A stretch of DNA of 50,961 nt, taken from Candidatus Omnitrophota bacterium (GTDB lineage Bacteria; Omnitrophota; Gorgyraeia; Gorgyraeales; Gorgyraeaceae). Positions 8,116 to 16,610 of the stretch are shown one piece after another. The DNA is taken from positions 1 to 50,961 of the forward strand of contig JABMRA010000058.1 of NCBI GenBank assembly GCA_013202925.1, in the 5' to 3' direction. Position 1 is the stretch's first letter. The number at the start of each line of letters is the position of its first letter. The position numbers and the translations under genes were made by a program. The notes under the pieces are model-generated. The model was not told where the DNA came from, did no database searches, and saw only the letters and a program-made list of their open reading frames with translations.

Positions 8116-8746
8116 GGATGGTATCCAGGTGACTGGCGTGCGCCAATGAAAATCTTCCCGAACGCGTCCTTACAAGTCCTGACATGTGCGCAGGGTATCC
8201 TAAAAGCCTGCCGATGTCCTCGCACAGCGTCCTCACGTACGTACCCTTTGAACATCTTACGCGGAATATGATCTCCGGCGGGGTAAAGGCAAAGAGTTCG
8301 ATCTCGTGTATCCTTATCGTGCAGGATTTTCTAGGAATCGTCTTTCCCTTTCGGGCGAGCTGGTATAATTTTTTCCCTTTATATTTTTTGGCAGAGACCA
8401 TGGGCGGCGTCTGCTGACGCTGCCCCAGAAAAGAATCGAGGGCATTTTTGACGGCTTTTATATCCAGTCCGTTCACCTCTTTTTCCTCGATTACCTTGCC
8501 CGTAGAGTCCTGCGTGTCCGTGCGTTTTCCGAAAAAAAGTGTGGCAACGTATTCCTTGTCATCGGAAGAAAAGGTGCTTGAGAGTTTTGTTGCCTTTCCC
8601 AAAAGAAGCACGAGCACACCCGTGGCCATCGGGTCCAGCGTACCTGCGTGTCCGATGCGGCTCATGTTGAACCTTCGCCTCGCTATATCCACCACGTCGT
8701 GCGACGTGATGTCCTTTGGCTTATCTACCACCAATATCCCGTCCAT
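8090..8746 (-). CDS. truB: tRNA pseudouridine55 synthase
   Basis: TruB isomerises U55 in the tRNA T-loop. Motifs are GILVVDKPKDITSHDVV (3-19), the catalytic Asp in GHAGTLDPMATGVL (about 34-47), and KGTYVRTL. At 218 residues it is short and has no C-terminal PUA domain, which is seen in some bacterial forms. It lies in the translation-related run rbfA-nrnA-truB-ribF. Confidence 0.95.
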   Translation of the reverse strand: MDGILVVDKPKDITSHDVVDIARRRFNMSRIGHAGTLDPMATGVLVLLLGKATKLSSTFSSDDKEYVATLFFGKRTDTQDSTGKVIEEKEVNGLDIKAVKNALDSFLGQRQQTPPMVSAKKYKGKKLYQLARKGKTIPRKSCTIRIHEIELFAFTPPEIIFRVRCSKGTYVRTLCEDIGRLLGYPAHMSGLVRTRSGRFSLAHASHLDTIHEKDIRSI

Positions 8747-8750
8747 ATTT

Positions 8751-8833
8751 CGCGGAACCTCTGCGGAACGTAACGCTGAACCTATGCGGAACTTCCGCGT
8801 TTGTTCCGCGTACAGTTCCGCGTAAGTTCAGCG
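8751..8833. repeat. Word-built palindromic spacer between truB and nrnA
   Basis: This spacer is assembled from short words in both orientations. GCGGAAC occurs at 8752, 8763 and 8786. Its complement GTTCCGC occurs at 8803 and 8815. CGCTGAAC (8774-8781) pairs with GTTCAGCG (8826-8833). It would fold into a branched hairpin in RNA. No T-run typical of an intrinsic terminator follows. Confidence 0.75.
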
Positions 8834-8840
8834 ATTAAAA

Positions 8841-9809
8841 CTATATATCTCTTGCCATGCCCTGGGCCTTTGCCAACACCTTTTTCTCCACTGCTTTCAT
8901 CTTTCCAAACACAGTACAGCCGCTCGCGGTAACGTGCCCGCCGCCGCCAAAAAATGCGGCGAGTTTATTTACGTCTACCTTACCCTTTGAGCGAAAACTT
9001 ACCTTTATCCTGCCTTCAGTACCTGTCTCGCGAAAAAGCATAGCGATCTCCACGCCCTCTATGGAACGCGCGAAATTTATTATTCCCTCTGTGCCCTCAA
9101 GAGATGCCTTTGTCTTCTTCAGCATCTCTTTGGTGACCCAGAGCCATGCCACTTTTCCGTCGTCCGTCAATTTCAATGTCTGAAGCGCTTCACCCAGGAG
9201 ATTTATATCCTGGAGGCTGCTGGTCTCGTAGATCCTGCCAAAGGCCTCGTATGGATCCACGCCCTTATCTATGAGTTCCGCCGCGATCCTGTGTGTCCTG
9301 GAGGTAGTATTCGTGTATCTGAAAGAGCCTGTATCGGTCATGATAGCCACGTACATTGCCAGGGCCTCGTCATATTCTATCTTTAGTTTAAAGGCCTTGA
9401 ACAGGTCGTATATCATCTCTCCTGTGCTTGAAATATTCCGATCCACCCAGTTGTGTTTTCCAAAATTTTCATTGGAGATATGGTGGTCTATATTTATGAC
9501 GACCTTGTCCGGCGTGATATACTCCGAGACCCTTCCTACGCGGGACAGGTCCGGGCAATCCAGAATGACCGCTGCCTGAAAATTAAAATCGGCCGGTATC
9601 TCCTTTAGGACGTTCTCCGTGCCTTTCATAAACTGCAGTACGTGCGGCACAGGGCTCTCGTTCAACATCACCGCCTTTTTTCCGAGGCGCCTCAATAAAG
9701 ACACCAGCGCGAGCTGGCACCCTATTGCATCTCCTTCAGGATTGATGTGAGAAGATATCAGGAATTTATTGAACTTCTTTATTGCCGTCTTGATTTTGTT
9801 CGCGCTCAT
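8841..9809 (-). CDS. nrnA: DHH-family phosphoesterase, nanoRNase/pAp phosphatase type
   Basis: NrnA-like enzymes degrade short RNA oligomers and 3'-phosphoadenosine 5'-phosphate with a two-metal DHH/DHHA1 fold. The 322-residue protein shows SSHINPEGDAIGCQ near residue 18, LDCPD, the DHH signature NIDHHIS, DTGSFRYTNT, and the DHHA1 motif GGGGHVTASGC near the C-terminus. The ATG has AGAGG ahead of it and overlaps the rbfA end by 44 nt. The rbfA-nrnA-truB order is common in bacteria. Confidence 0.93.
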   Translation of the reverse strand: MSANKIKTAIKKFNKFLISSHINPEGDAIGCQLALVSLLRRLGKKAVMLNESPVPHVLQFMKGTENVLKEIPADFNFQAAVILDCPDLSRVGRVSEYITPDKVVINIDHHISNENFGKHNWVDRNISSTGEMIYDLFKAFKLKIEYDEALAMYVAIMTDTGSFRYTNTTSRTHRIAAELIDKGVDPYEAFGRIYETSSLQDINLLGEALQTLKLTDDGKVAWLWVTKEMLKKTKASLEGTEGIINFARSIEGVEIAMLFRETGTEGRIKVSFRSKGKVDVNKLAAFFGGGGHVTASGCTVFGKMKAVEKKVLAKAQGMARDI

Positions 9810-10146
9810 TTTTTAACCTCTCGAATGTCTTTTCCAGGTTTATGCTGTACTCTATGGATTTATCCAGTTTAAAAGAAATCTCCGGCACGTATTTCAGTTT
9901 CAATCTCTCTCCGATGAGCCTGCGGATGTAGCCGACAGCGCTCTGTATGCCTTCTGTGCTGGATTGTTTAGCTGCCTCGTCGCCAAGCACGCTGAAGTAG
10001 ACCTTTGCGTATCTAAGGTCGCCTGTGAGGTCGATCCTTGTCAGGGTCACAAATCCGATACGCGGGTCCCTTAGGTCCTCCTGCAATATCAGGGATATCT
10101 CTTTTTTCAGCTGGCGCTGTACCCTTTCCGAGCGCATTCCCATCAT
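9766..10146 (-). CDS. rbfA: Ribosome-binding factor A
   Basis: RbfA is a KH-fold protein that helps mature the 30S subunit. The 126-residue sequence has the family core RVQRQLKKEISLILQ, then DLRDPRIGFVTLT and YAKVYFSVLG. Three ATGs (10146, 10143 and 10137) lie behind AGGAGGG, so the exact start is uncertain by up to three codons. It usually follows infB, but here a CCA-transferase-like gene precedes it. Confidence 0.95.
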   Translation of the reverse strand: MMGMRSERVQRQLKKEISLILQEDLRDPRIGFVTLTRIDLTGDLRYAKVYFSVLGDEAAKQSSTEGIQSAVGYIRRLIGERLKLKYVPEISFKLDKSIEYSINLEKTFERLKNEREQNQDGNKEVQ

Positions 10147-10197
10147 CCCTCCTGTAAGTTTATATTTCCTGCATTGCCGAAGCTGTCTATCGCCCGG

Positions 10198-10902
10198 TCA
10201 TATCAACTTAGAAAACGCCTCCAGACACTTCATCGGCCTTTTCTCGTTGAGAAACAACTCTACTTCTTTTTTGATCCTGCCGCGATTCACCTCGCCTAAA
10301 AATCCGGCCAGGAGCGTCTTTTTTATCAGTGCCTTCGTATGCGGTTCGATCCTGAAACCCAGCCTCGTCGAAAACCTGACAGCCCTGAAGATCCTGGTGG
10401 GGTCGTCTATAAAACTTTTATCGTGCATCACCCGGATCACGCGTTTCTTCAGATCCCTGAGGCCGTTGTAAAAATCCACCAGTTCTCCGAAATCTTTCCT
10501 GTTTATGGACACGGCCATTGCGTTTATGGTAAAGTCCCTGCGGAATAGATCCTGTTTTATCGTGCCTGGTTCCACATCAGGGTATGACGCCGGGGCCGCG
10601 TAGGATTCGCTCCTGGCAGTAACCACGTCTATCCTGAGCGTCCCGGAGACAATGGTCGCTGTCTTGAAGGCGCGGTGCGTAGTTAGTTTGCCTCTCAGCG
10701 TCTTGTTCAGGTCCCCGGCAAATCTTATAGCGTCGCCCTCGACGACAAAATCCAGGTCATAGTTTGGCGCCTTGAGAAAAATGTCCCGGACAGGCCCGCC
10801 CACGATGTATGCGGAAAGCCCTTCCCTGTCAGCCGTTGCGCCTACGGTTTTTATAATGCTGGAGATCCTTTTTGGAAATTTCTTCTCTGGATTTACATTC
10901 AT
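10198..10902 (-). CDS. Short CCA-adding/poly(A) polymerase-type nucleotidyltransferase
   Basis: Class II tRNA nucleotidyltransferase/poly(A) polymerase head domain: GGPVRD (35-40), catalytic-type DLD (49-51), RRDFTINAMAVS, and the RNA-binding helices DDPTRIFRAVRFSTRLGF. These enzymes add CCA, or parts of it, to tRNA 3' ends. At 234 residues it stops soon after the neck region, whereas most family members exceed 380 residues. Only about 50 bp separates it from rbfA, so no missing half is hidden downstream. It may be a minimal or partial-activity enzyme. The start overlaps the GT28 gene by 4 nt (ATGA). Confidence 0.82.
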   Translation of the reverse strand: MNVNPEKKFPKRISSIIKTVGATADREGLSAYIVGGPVRDIFLKAPNYDLDFVVEGDAIRFAGDLNKTLRGKLTTHRAFKTATIVSGTLRIDVVTARSESYAAPASYPDVEPGTIKQDLFRRDFTINAMAVSINRKDFGELVDFYNGLRDLKKRVIRVMHDKSFIDDPTRIFRAVRFSTRLGFRIEPHTKALIKKTLLAGFLGEVNRGRIKKEVELFLNEKRPMKCLEAFSKLI

Positions 10903-12035
10903 TGCTCTATCTTTCCTCTTGCCACAAATCCGGCTATTGCCCTTGCGGCATCAGGGTATGCCAGGAGATTTATCCTTGCCCTCATGCCGATTATCTTCTC
11001 GGGAAAAGACAGGAAATCCTTTACGTGATCTATTACCTGCCCGACTGTATTCGCGCGCACCGCAGTGCCATAGCCGGTAAGGATCCTGCAGTTTCTGGTC
11101 TCCTGGCCCGGTATGGGCTGTATTATGATCATCGGGAGTTTCTTTGAAAGAGATTCTGAGACAGTCAGGCCGCCTGATTTTGTTATTATGCAGTCCGCGG
11201 CCTCCATGAATTCGTCGATATTATTCATGTATCCGAAAACGCACAGCCTGAGGCCCGGGTCTGATTTCTTTTTGCTCAACTCCTCGAATAATCTTTGGTT
11301 CTTTCCGCATATAACGATCACCTGCAATTTTTCTCTTGTGCGGGCTTCGATATCGTAAATAGCGTGGACAATTTTTTTTACCGGTCCTGTGCCAAAACCG
11401 CCGCCCATGATCAATAGATTAAAAGGCCCGTCGTCGAGCCCGAGTTTTTTTATCAATTGCCGGCGGTCCCGGGAAACGCCGAATTTGGGTTCGCACGGTA
11501 TCCCTAAAACCTTTACGCGGTCCTCTTTTATGCCTCGCCGCACCAGGTCCTGCCTGGTTCTTTCAATCGCGCCGATAAAATAATCCGAGGCCCTGGCCAT
11601 CCAGAAGGAATGTGCCAGGAAATCCGTGACGACTGTTATGAGGCGGCCCTTGAAAAGGCCCTTTCTTTTTAATCCTGAGACGATATCAGCCGGAAGAAAA
11701 TGTGTACAGACGACTGTATCAGGATCCTTCTCAAGCACAAGCCTTGTAAATCTTTTTGCGTTAAGGCTGTGGACAAGCCTCCGCATAGGGGCCAAAAAAA
11801 CGTCCACCGCCCTTAGATCTAATAAATAATATAAAAATCCCCAGGCCAGCGGCACCCTGTTTATCAGAAACAGATATACGCGCGGGTATGAAAACTTAAA
11901 AAAGGCATTTGTGTAATCCAGCGCGTCTACTGTGGTCAGTTCGACTTCTTCAAACCCTGCCAGGGCATCCCGGATAGCCTCGGCAGCCTTTTTATGGCCA
12001 ATCCCTGCATATGCGTGAGCGAGAAGGATCTTCAT
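10899..12035 (-). CDS. GT28 glycolipid glycosyltransferase (MGDG synthase/UgtP-like)
   Basis: 378 residues resembling monogalactosyldiacylglycerol synthases and processive diacylglycerol glucosyltransferases, which transfer sugar to diacylglycerol at the membrane. The opening HAYAGIGHKKAAEAIRDAL matches the glycine loop of the family. The C-terminal nucleotide-sugar domain has MGGGFGTGPV and the donor-binding signature TKSGGLTVSES followed by PIPGQE. MurG shares this fold, but the N-terminus and signature favour the glycolipid branch. It overlaps the next gene by ATGA. Confidence 0.85.
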   Translation of the reverse strand: MKILLAHAYAGIGHKKAAEAIRDALAGFEEVELTTVDALDYTNAFFKFSYPRVYLFLINRVPLAWGFLYYLLDLRAVDVFLAPMRRLVHSLNAKRFTRLVLEKDPDTVVCTHFLPADIVSGLKRKGLFKGRLITVVTDFLAHSFWMARASDYFIGAIERTRQDLVRRGIKEDRVKVLGIPCEPKFGVSRDRRQLIKKLGLDDGPFNLLIMGGGFGTGPVKKIVHAIYDIEARTREKLQVIVICGKNQRLFEELSKKKSDPGLRLCVFGYMNNIDEFMEAADCIITKSGGLTVSESLSKKLPMIIIQPIPGQETRNCRILTGYGTAVRANTVGQVIDHVKDFLSFPEKIIGMRARINLLAYPDAARAIAGFVARGKIEQ

Positions 12036-12036
12036 A

Positions 12037-12204
12037 TTAAAATAATGTGTAAATAAACGGCGCTACTGCGGATGATTGTGTAAAGAATATCAGAAGCCCG
12101 AATAAGAGAAGCACTATCACGATCGGCATCATCCACCACAATTTCCTCTCCCATAAAAACCTAAAAAGTTCCCCGACTATCCTTATCCTTGCCTTAATAC
12201 CCAT
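12037..12204 (-). CDS. 55-aa single-pass membrane protein, DUF5989-like
   Basis: A small gene whose start lies 22 nt inside gmhB, preceded by a GGAGG ribosome binding site. The 55-residue product has a basic amphipathic start (GIKARIRIVGELFRFLWERK), a Trp pair, one strong membrane helix (about 26-42) and the tail SSAVAPFIYTLF. The ending and topology match the family I recall as DUF5989, often found beside SxtJ and other surface-biosynthesis genes. The family name is from memory and was not checked. Function is unknown. The stop codon is one base before the GT28 start. Confidence 0.8.
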   Translation of the reverse strand: MGIKARIRIVGELFRFLWERKLWWMMPIVIVLLLFGLLIFFTQSSAVAPFIYTLF

Positions 12205-12728
12205 CCGACTGCCTCCATTAGATCCTTTTTTATAAAATCAGGTCTTATCTCCCAGTTTTTCACATCTGCCGGATTTTCCTTTCCGGTCAGGACCAGGATC
12301 GTCCTGCATCCCATGGCCTTACCGGCGCCGACATCATGGCGGCTGTCGCCGATAAAATATGTATTTTTAAAATCTATATCCAGGCCGGCTGTTGCTTTTT
12401 TAATCATGCCTGGCATGGGCTTCCTGCAGGCGCATCCCTCGTCTGTAGAGTGGGTGCAATACGTGACAGAGCGGATCCTTCCGCCCTGCCTGTTGATCCC
12501 TGCGAGCATGTTCCTGGTAATCTCATCGAGGGCAGCTTGCGTAAAGAGGCCCTTTGCCACCCCTGCCTGATTGGAAATCACAAATATCTCGTAGCCATTT
12601 TCATTGAGTCCTTTAATGGCGTCTATCGCGCCGGGCAAAAACTGGAATTCGCCCCAGCTCTTTATGTAATCTCCGAACCCCGGATCTCTATTTATCACAC
12701 CATCCCTGTCCAAAAATATCGCCTTCAT
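12183..12728 (-). CDS. gmhB: D-glycero-D-manno-heptose 1,7-bisphosphate phosphatase
   Basis: HAD-superfamily phosphatase with nucleophile motif FLDRDGVIN (Asp7 and Asp9), SNQAG (52-56), and the zinc-binding loop CTH (Cys91, His93) with CAC (Cys99, Cys101), followed by RKPMPGM. GDSRHDVGAGKAMG supplies the last acidic motif. The zinc loop is characteristic of GmhB and histidinol phosphatases of this class. GmhB removes the C7 phosphate in ADP-heptose synthesis, which suits a heptose-containing LPS core and the GT9 gene nearby. 181 residues, normal length. The start overlaps the preceding GT2 gene by ATGA. Confidence 0.88.
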   Translation of the reverse strand: MKAIFLDRDGVINRDPGFGDYIKSWGEFQFLPGAIDAIKGLNENGYEIFVISNQAGVAKGLFTQAALDEITRNMLAGINRQGGRIRSVTYCTHSTDEGCACRKPMPGMIKKATAGLDIDFKNTYFIGDSRHDVGAGKAMGCRTILVLTGKENPADVKNWEIRPDFIKKDLMEAVGWVLRQG

Positions 12729-13495
12729 AATTCTTCCTTCTTGGTGCGTTTGAGCTCCCAGTATTTTGCGTAGCTCATGATCTGGTAGAGCGCGCCGTGC
12801 ACCGCGATCACAAATCCCACCATGCCGTCCCTGAAACCCTGCTTCCTGACATAGGAGCGGAAAAACCTGTCACAGGCCTTCCAGAGCATCTTTGCTATGC
12901 CAATCTTTCTATTCTCATTATACCATTTCTCTGCCTCAAGGTCTGTCTGTCTGTTCAATCCGTAAAAAAGGTCTGAAAAATCCGCATAGCCCTTGTGTAT
13001 GATATCTTTTTTCAAATGGCCGCACTTGCCGTCGAGGATTACGCAGGGGTGCACGCCCACTTCTTCATATTTAAACTTCGACTTTTTAAAAAGCCTGAGC
13101 TTTCCGGCCGGGTACCAGCCGCCGTACCTCACCCAGTAATCGCCTATGTAGGTCTGAAGCGGGATGCTGTAGGCATTGAACTCGCTCTCCTGCGAGATAG
13201 CCTCGGCTATCTCTTTTTTTAATCCCTCCGTAACTGTCTCGTCCGCGTCCAAACTCAACACCCACTCGTTTTTTGCCTTCTGATACGCCCAGTTCCGGTG
13301 CACGCCTTCCACATCCATCCGCCTCTGAAAGATCTTATCCGTATATTTACGGGCCAGCTCAACGGTCTTATCATGGCTAAGATCATCCACTATGATATGT
13401 TCATCTGCCCAGCCCTGTGTGCTCTTGAGGCAGTCCTCAATCCTTTTTTCTTCGTTATAAGCGATCGTGACTACTGATAAAGGGATTCTAGTCAT
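12725..13495 (-). CDS. GT2 glycosyltransferase, WaaE/KdtX-like
   Basis: A GT-A fold family 2 glycosyltransferase of 256 residues from the chosen start. It opens with IPLSVVTIAYNEEKRI, has an acidic DD in HIIVDDLSHDKT, and carries the DxD-type LSLDADET followed by EEVGVHPCV. This pattern resembles LPS core glucosyltransferases of the WaaE type. An in-frame ATG five codons upstream exists. I chose the inner ATG because AGAGG lies just before it and it forms an ATGA overlap with the preceding methyltransferase. Confidence 0.85.
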   Translation of the reverse strand: MTRIPLSVVTIAYNEEKRIEDCLKSTQGWADEHIIVDDLSHDKTVELARKYTDKIFQRRMDVEGVHRNWAYQKAKNEWVLSLDADETVTEGLKKEIAEAISQESEFNAYSIPLQTYIGDYWVRYGGWYPAGKLRLFKKSKFKYEEVGVHPCVILDGKCGHLKKDIIHKGYADFSDLFYGLNRQTDLEAEKWYNENRKIGIAKMLWKACDRFFRSYVRKQGFRDGMVGFVIAVHGALYQIMSYAKYWELKRTKKEEL

Positions 13496-14199
13496 CTTTT
13501 CCTCTCGCATACAAATATAAAATTCCTTGCAAAATAAAATGGCGTAAGAAAATAAAGAAACAACTTCCTGAAAAACTTTCTCAGCGAACGAACCTTTCCG
13601 TCCTTGAAAAACACGGGGACCTGGTTATGCTTAAATGCCTTTAAAACCTTAAGTTGATTCTGTTCCAAAAAATGCCTCCATTCATTAAAACTTGCCTCGC
13701 GCTCTATTATCTGAAATCCCTTATCTTGAGGCCCTCCCTTAAACAGGATATCCAGAAGCCTATGCATTGAGAATTGATTTGGAAGAAGAATCACGGCCTT
13801 TCCATTATCCTTTAAGAGTCCCGCGATCTCCCTACAGCCTGCTTCAGGGGATCCAAAATGTTCCAAGCTCCCCAGACAGGTCACGTAATCAAACTTAAAA
13901 TTAAAACATATCCTTTCTCCTTCGCTCAAGGCAAGACGTGAACGAGGACTGTTCATCCTCGCCTTCTTCAGGCTCTCTTCGGACATATCCAACCCGAATG
14001 TATTCGCTCCTTTCTTCTCCGCCTCTCTCAACAGGATCCCTTCTCCACAAGCAACATCAAGCAGCGTCTTTCCTTCCAGATATCCAAGAATAGAAACAAT
14101 GAGTTTATAGTAATGCTCGCCTTCGCGCAATCCATGCTGCAAAAAAATCCTGTCATAATGATCCGCTACTTCTTTTTTGGACCTTGTCTTTCTGTTCAT
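13492..14199 (-). CDS. Class I SAM-dependent methyltransferase
   Basis: A 235-residue Rossmann methyltransferase with motif I LLDVACGEGILLRE (about 40-53), a following acidic GLDMSEES, and the post-motif CLGSLEHFGSPE. Its substrate is unknown, but its place among glycosyltransferases suggests a glycan or lipid-linked sugar. The C-terminal 40 residues are basic and aromatic and may touch the membrane. Confidence 0.85.
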   Translation of the reverse strand: MNRKTRSKKEVADHYDRIFLQHGLREGEHYYKLIVSILGYLEGKTLLDVACGEGILLREAEKKGANTFGLDMSEESLKKARMNSPRSRLALSEGERICFNFKFDYVTCLGSLEHFGSPEAGCREIAGLLKDNGKAVILLPNQFSMHRLLDILFKGGPQDKGFQIIEREASFNEWRHFLEQNQLKVLKAFKHNQVPVFFKDGKVRSLRKFFRKLFLYFLTPFYFARNFIFVCERKR

Positions 14200-14208
14200 A
14201 TCAACTTT

Positions 14209-15852
14209 CTATCTTGCCCTTAATATCTTGATATTTGTATACGACCTCACTATGCTATAATTTTCATCAAGGTATTCCGTGACCTCGTCGAGATACATCC
14301 CAAGGACCGGCCTGAATGGCTCAAGCCTCGAAAAATTTGTCGCACAGATAACATATCGCGGTTTCTCGCGCTTCAAATCAGACATGAGCTCTTCAAACCA
14401 CGCTGGATGTAAAAATGAGAACTCTGCTGTGTAAAACCTGCCCAGAGGAGGCCTATCAGTAAAGAAATTGTAGGCGCCGAGATCCGGAAATGTAAAAACT
14501 GTCTCGCGCTCGTCTGTATACAATCTGATATATTCCACTGCCAGGTCTATATCCCTTGCCTGATGGCTGGGTACGATCACGCCTTTTGCGCGGCCAGATT
14601 CTATTGCCAAAGGCTCAGGTTCACTATAAGGAATGGCTGTATGCCTCCTGTCCGCCACAAGACTCTTTACTTCCTTAAAAATAAAAAATCTCTTGTTGTA
14701 TTTGTAGAGCGAAAACACGACTGAATAAAGCGGCACGAGTACGATGAATAAAACAGCCAATGCCTTTTTCAAAAAGGCCGCTGACTTTATATTTTTAACA
14801 TAGATATACGCGCGCTCTAAATAAAAGAACATCAGCAGCAATAGCGGCTGAAGCGCAATCCTGTATTGCGGCCCTTCTATGTCCCTGAAGGCAGCTTTAT
14901 ATAAAAGCAATCCGTAGATAAATACCGGTATCATTGCAATATCAAAAAGCGTATTGTTCCTCTTTATAATCCTGAAAAATAAATAAATGCCCACCGGGAC
15001 ATACAGGAGGGTAGGCAGTGTGTATTTAAAATTGTGATTTGTCGGCGAAAAGGCCAGGAGAAACTCCTTGAAATTCCTGGGTGTTTCAAAACAGAGTGCC
15101 GGGTCAAAGACATCTGTCCTGCAAAGCGCGATCAATGTAGTCTTCAGCGTGGATACAAAAGGGATAAAGGCGCTATGGGAGACCAGATAAAATATAAAAG
15201 GAAATGAAACTATAAGGATCCCTATAATATAAGTAAATAAGGGCCTTATAGCCGTCTCTATATCCTTTTCAAAATATGCAAAGAAGCAGATCATTGCGAT
15301 AATCGAAATAATACTAAAGGCCCCTATCTCAAAACTTGTCCAGAAGCCGATGCCGGACACTATTCCAGCAAGAAATAACCACAGCGTCTTCCTTGTCCTT
15401 AGAAAATTTACAGCCAGAAGGATCGCCAATATCCCGAACCCGAACCGTATCCCGCCCCATACAGCAAAGGTAATCCTTGGAAATGTCCTGGCTACCAGAA
15501 CCAGTGCAAAAAGATAAGCAAATCCTCTTGTCTTAAAAATCTTCAAGGCAAAAATCGCATAGATTATCAGCGTCAGGACCGTGCCAAAATAAAAATACGC
15601 GTTCAGCACCCCGATGTGCTTTCCGAAATGTTCCATCAAATAGGCAGGCATCAATATCTCAAGGGGCCCCCTCAGCACAAACATATCCCTGTAAAACACC
15701 TTTCCATGAAAGAATTCGCTTATCTGCGGGAGATAGATCCCTGTCTCGTAAAAATTTATAGCGCCATGCATAAAATGCGGCTGCAGCGTAACCACCGAGA
15801 CAATCAGCGCAAGCGCTAACCAATCTAAAATTGCCGCCCTATTATTCTCCAT
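14209..15852 (-). CDS. Multi-pass membrane protein, PMT/GT39-like glycosyltransferase
   Basis: 547 residues with about ten predicted membrane helices in the first 380, followed by a soluble C-terminal domain. The overall plan resembles polyprenyl-phosphate-dependent glycosyltransferases of the GT-C fold. The first loop holds a YETGIYLP segment where related proteins have an acidic pair, so catalysis is uncertain. The neighbourhood supports a role in O-antigen or lipid A glycosylation. It starts 50 bp after the preceding methyltransferase, behind AAGGGG. Confidence 0.65.
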   Translation of the reverse strand: MENNRAAILDWLALALIVSVVTLQPHFMHGAINFYETGIYLPQISEFFHGKVFYRDMFVLRGPLEILMPAYLMEHFGKHIGVLNAYFYFGTVLTLIIYAIFALKIFKTRGFAYLFALVLVARTFPRITFAVWGGIRFGFGILAILLAVNFLRTRKTLWLFLAGIVSGIGFWTSFEIGAFSIISIIAMICFFAYFEKDIETAIRPLFTYIIGILIVSFPFIFYLVSHSAFIPFVSTLKTTLIALCRTDVFDPALCFETPRNFKEFLLAFSPTNHNFKYTLPTLLYVPVGIYLFFRIIKRNNTLFDIAMIPVFIYGLLLYKAAFRDIEGPQYRIALQPLLLLMFFYLERAYIYVKNIKSAAFLKKALAVLFIVLVPLYSVVFSLYKYNKRFFIFKEVKSLVADRRHTAIPYSEPEPLAIESGRAKGVIVPSHQARDIDLAVEYIRLYTDERETVFTFPDLGAYNFFTDRPPLGRFYTAEFSFLHPAWFEELMSDLKREKPRYVICATNFSRLEPFRPVLGMYLDEVTEYLDENYSIVRSYTNIKILRAR

Positions 15853-15902
15853 ATCCCCTTCCCAAAATACTTGACAAAAAAGTCATTGACTAAAATGTAA
15901 AC

Positions 15903-16610
15903 TTATTTATGGCACATGGCCATGAAGTCAACGCAGTGGCGCAGGCCCTGTTCCTTCCAGACAAATTCAGCCACTGTTATATTATTATAAAACCCGCTGA
16001 CAAATATACCAAGTTTTTTCAACCGCTCGTAAAACCTGAGCCGCGGCCCGTAAAAAAGGCCGTGTATCTCGTATTCCGGGAATACCCCTTTTATCAATGA
16101 GTCAAATTCAGCGTAAGTAAATTCCTTGATATGAAAAGGGTTTTTTTCGTATGGCCGGTTCGGCTTTTTATTCTTATCCAGATTCAAAGTGGAGATAAAC
16201 GCAGTACCGCCCTTTTTCAATACCCTATTTATCGCCTCCAGGGATTTTACCAGGTCTGCCTCAGGGATATGCTCGATCACATGGAAGGCCACGACTGCAT
16301 CAAAGACCTCATCGCTGAAATGCAGATCCCCGCACGATGCCTGCCTGAAATCCAGGGTGTTCCTTTTATATTTGGCGCTGGCAAGCTTTACGTTTTTCTC
16401 CAGGGCATCTACTGCCATTACGCTATTGGCATGGCCCGCAAGAAAATCCGCGCCGTATCCGTCGCCAAAACCTATTTCCAGCACGTCCTTTGCCTTTAAA
16501 TAAGGGAGCGCAAAGTGATAGGCGCTGAGATGCCCTGCCAAAAACTTGGGCGGCGTCTCTTCAGGCAATATGCCGGAGCCTCCTGGTCTTAGACTTTCGT
16601 GTATCGTCAT
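15903..16610 (-). CDS. Class I SAM-dependent methyltransferase
   Basis: 235 residues with motif I VLEIGFGDGYGADFL (about 44-58), VMAVDALEKNV, and AFHVIEHIPE, typical of Methyltransf_11-type small-molecule or sugar methyltransferases. The start overlaps the CgeB-like gene by ATGA, so the two are probably co-translated and may act on the same glycan. Substrate not predictable. Confidence 0.85.
   Translation of the reverse strand: MTIHESLRPGGSGILPEETPPKFLAGHLSAYHFALPYLKAKDVLEIGFGDGYGADFLAGHANSVMAVDALEKNVKLASAKYKRNTLDFRQASCGDLHFSDEVFDAVVAFHVIEHIPEADLVKSLEAINRVLKKGGTAFISTLNLDKNKKPNRPYEKNPFHIKEFTYAEFDSLIKGVFPEYEIHGLFYGPRLRFYERLKKLGIFVSGFYNNITVAEFVWKEQGLRHCVDFMAMCHK

Noticed and set aside
8116..8150. 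FMN riboswitch before ribF
   Set aside because: ribF overlaps truB, so there is no leader, and no RFN element sequence is visible.
15869..15900. Further copy of the CTTGACA palindrome family
   Set aside because: CTTGACA is present but the arms do not pair beyond a few bases.
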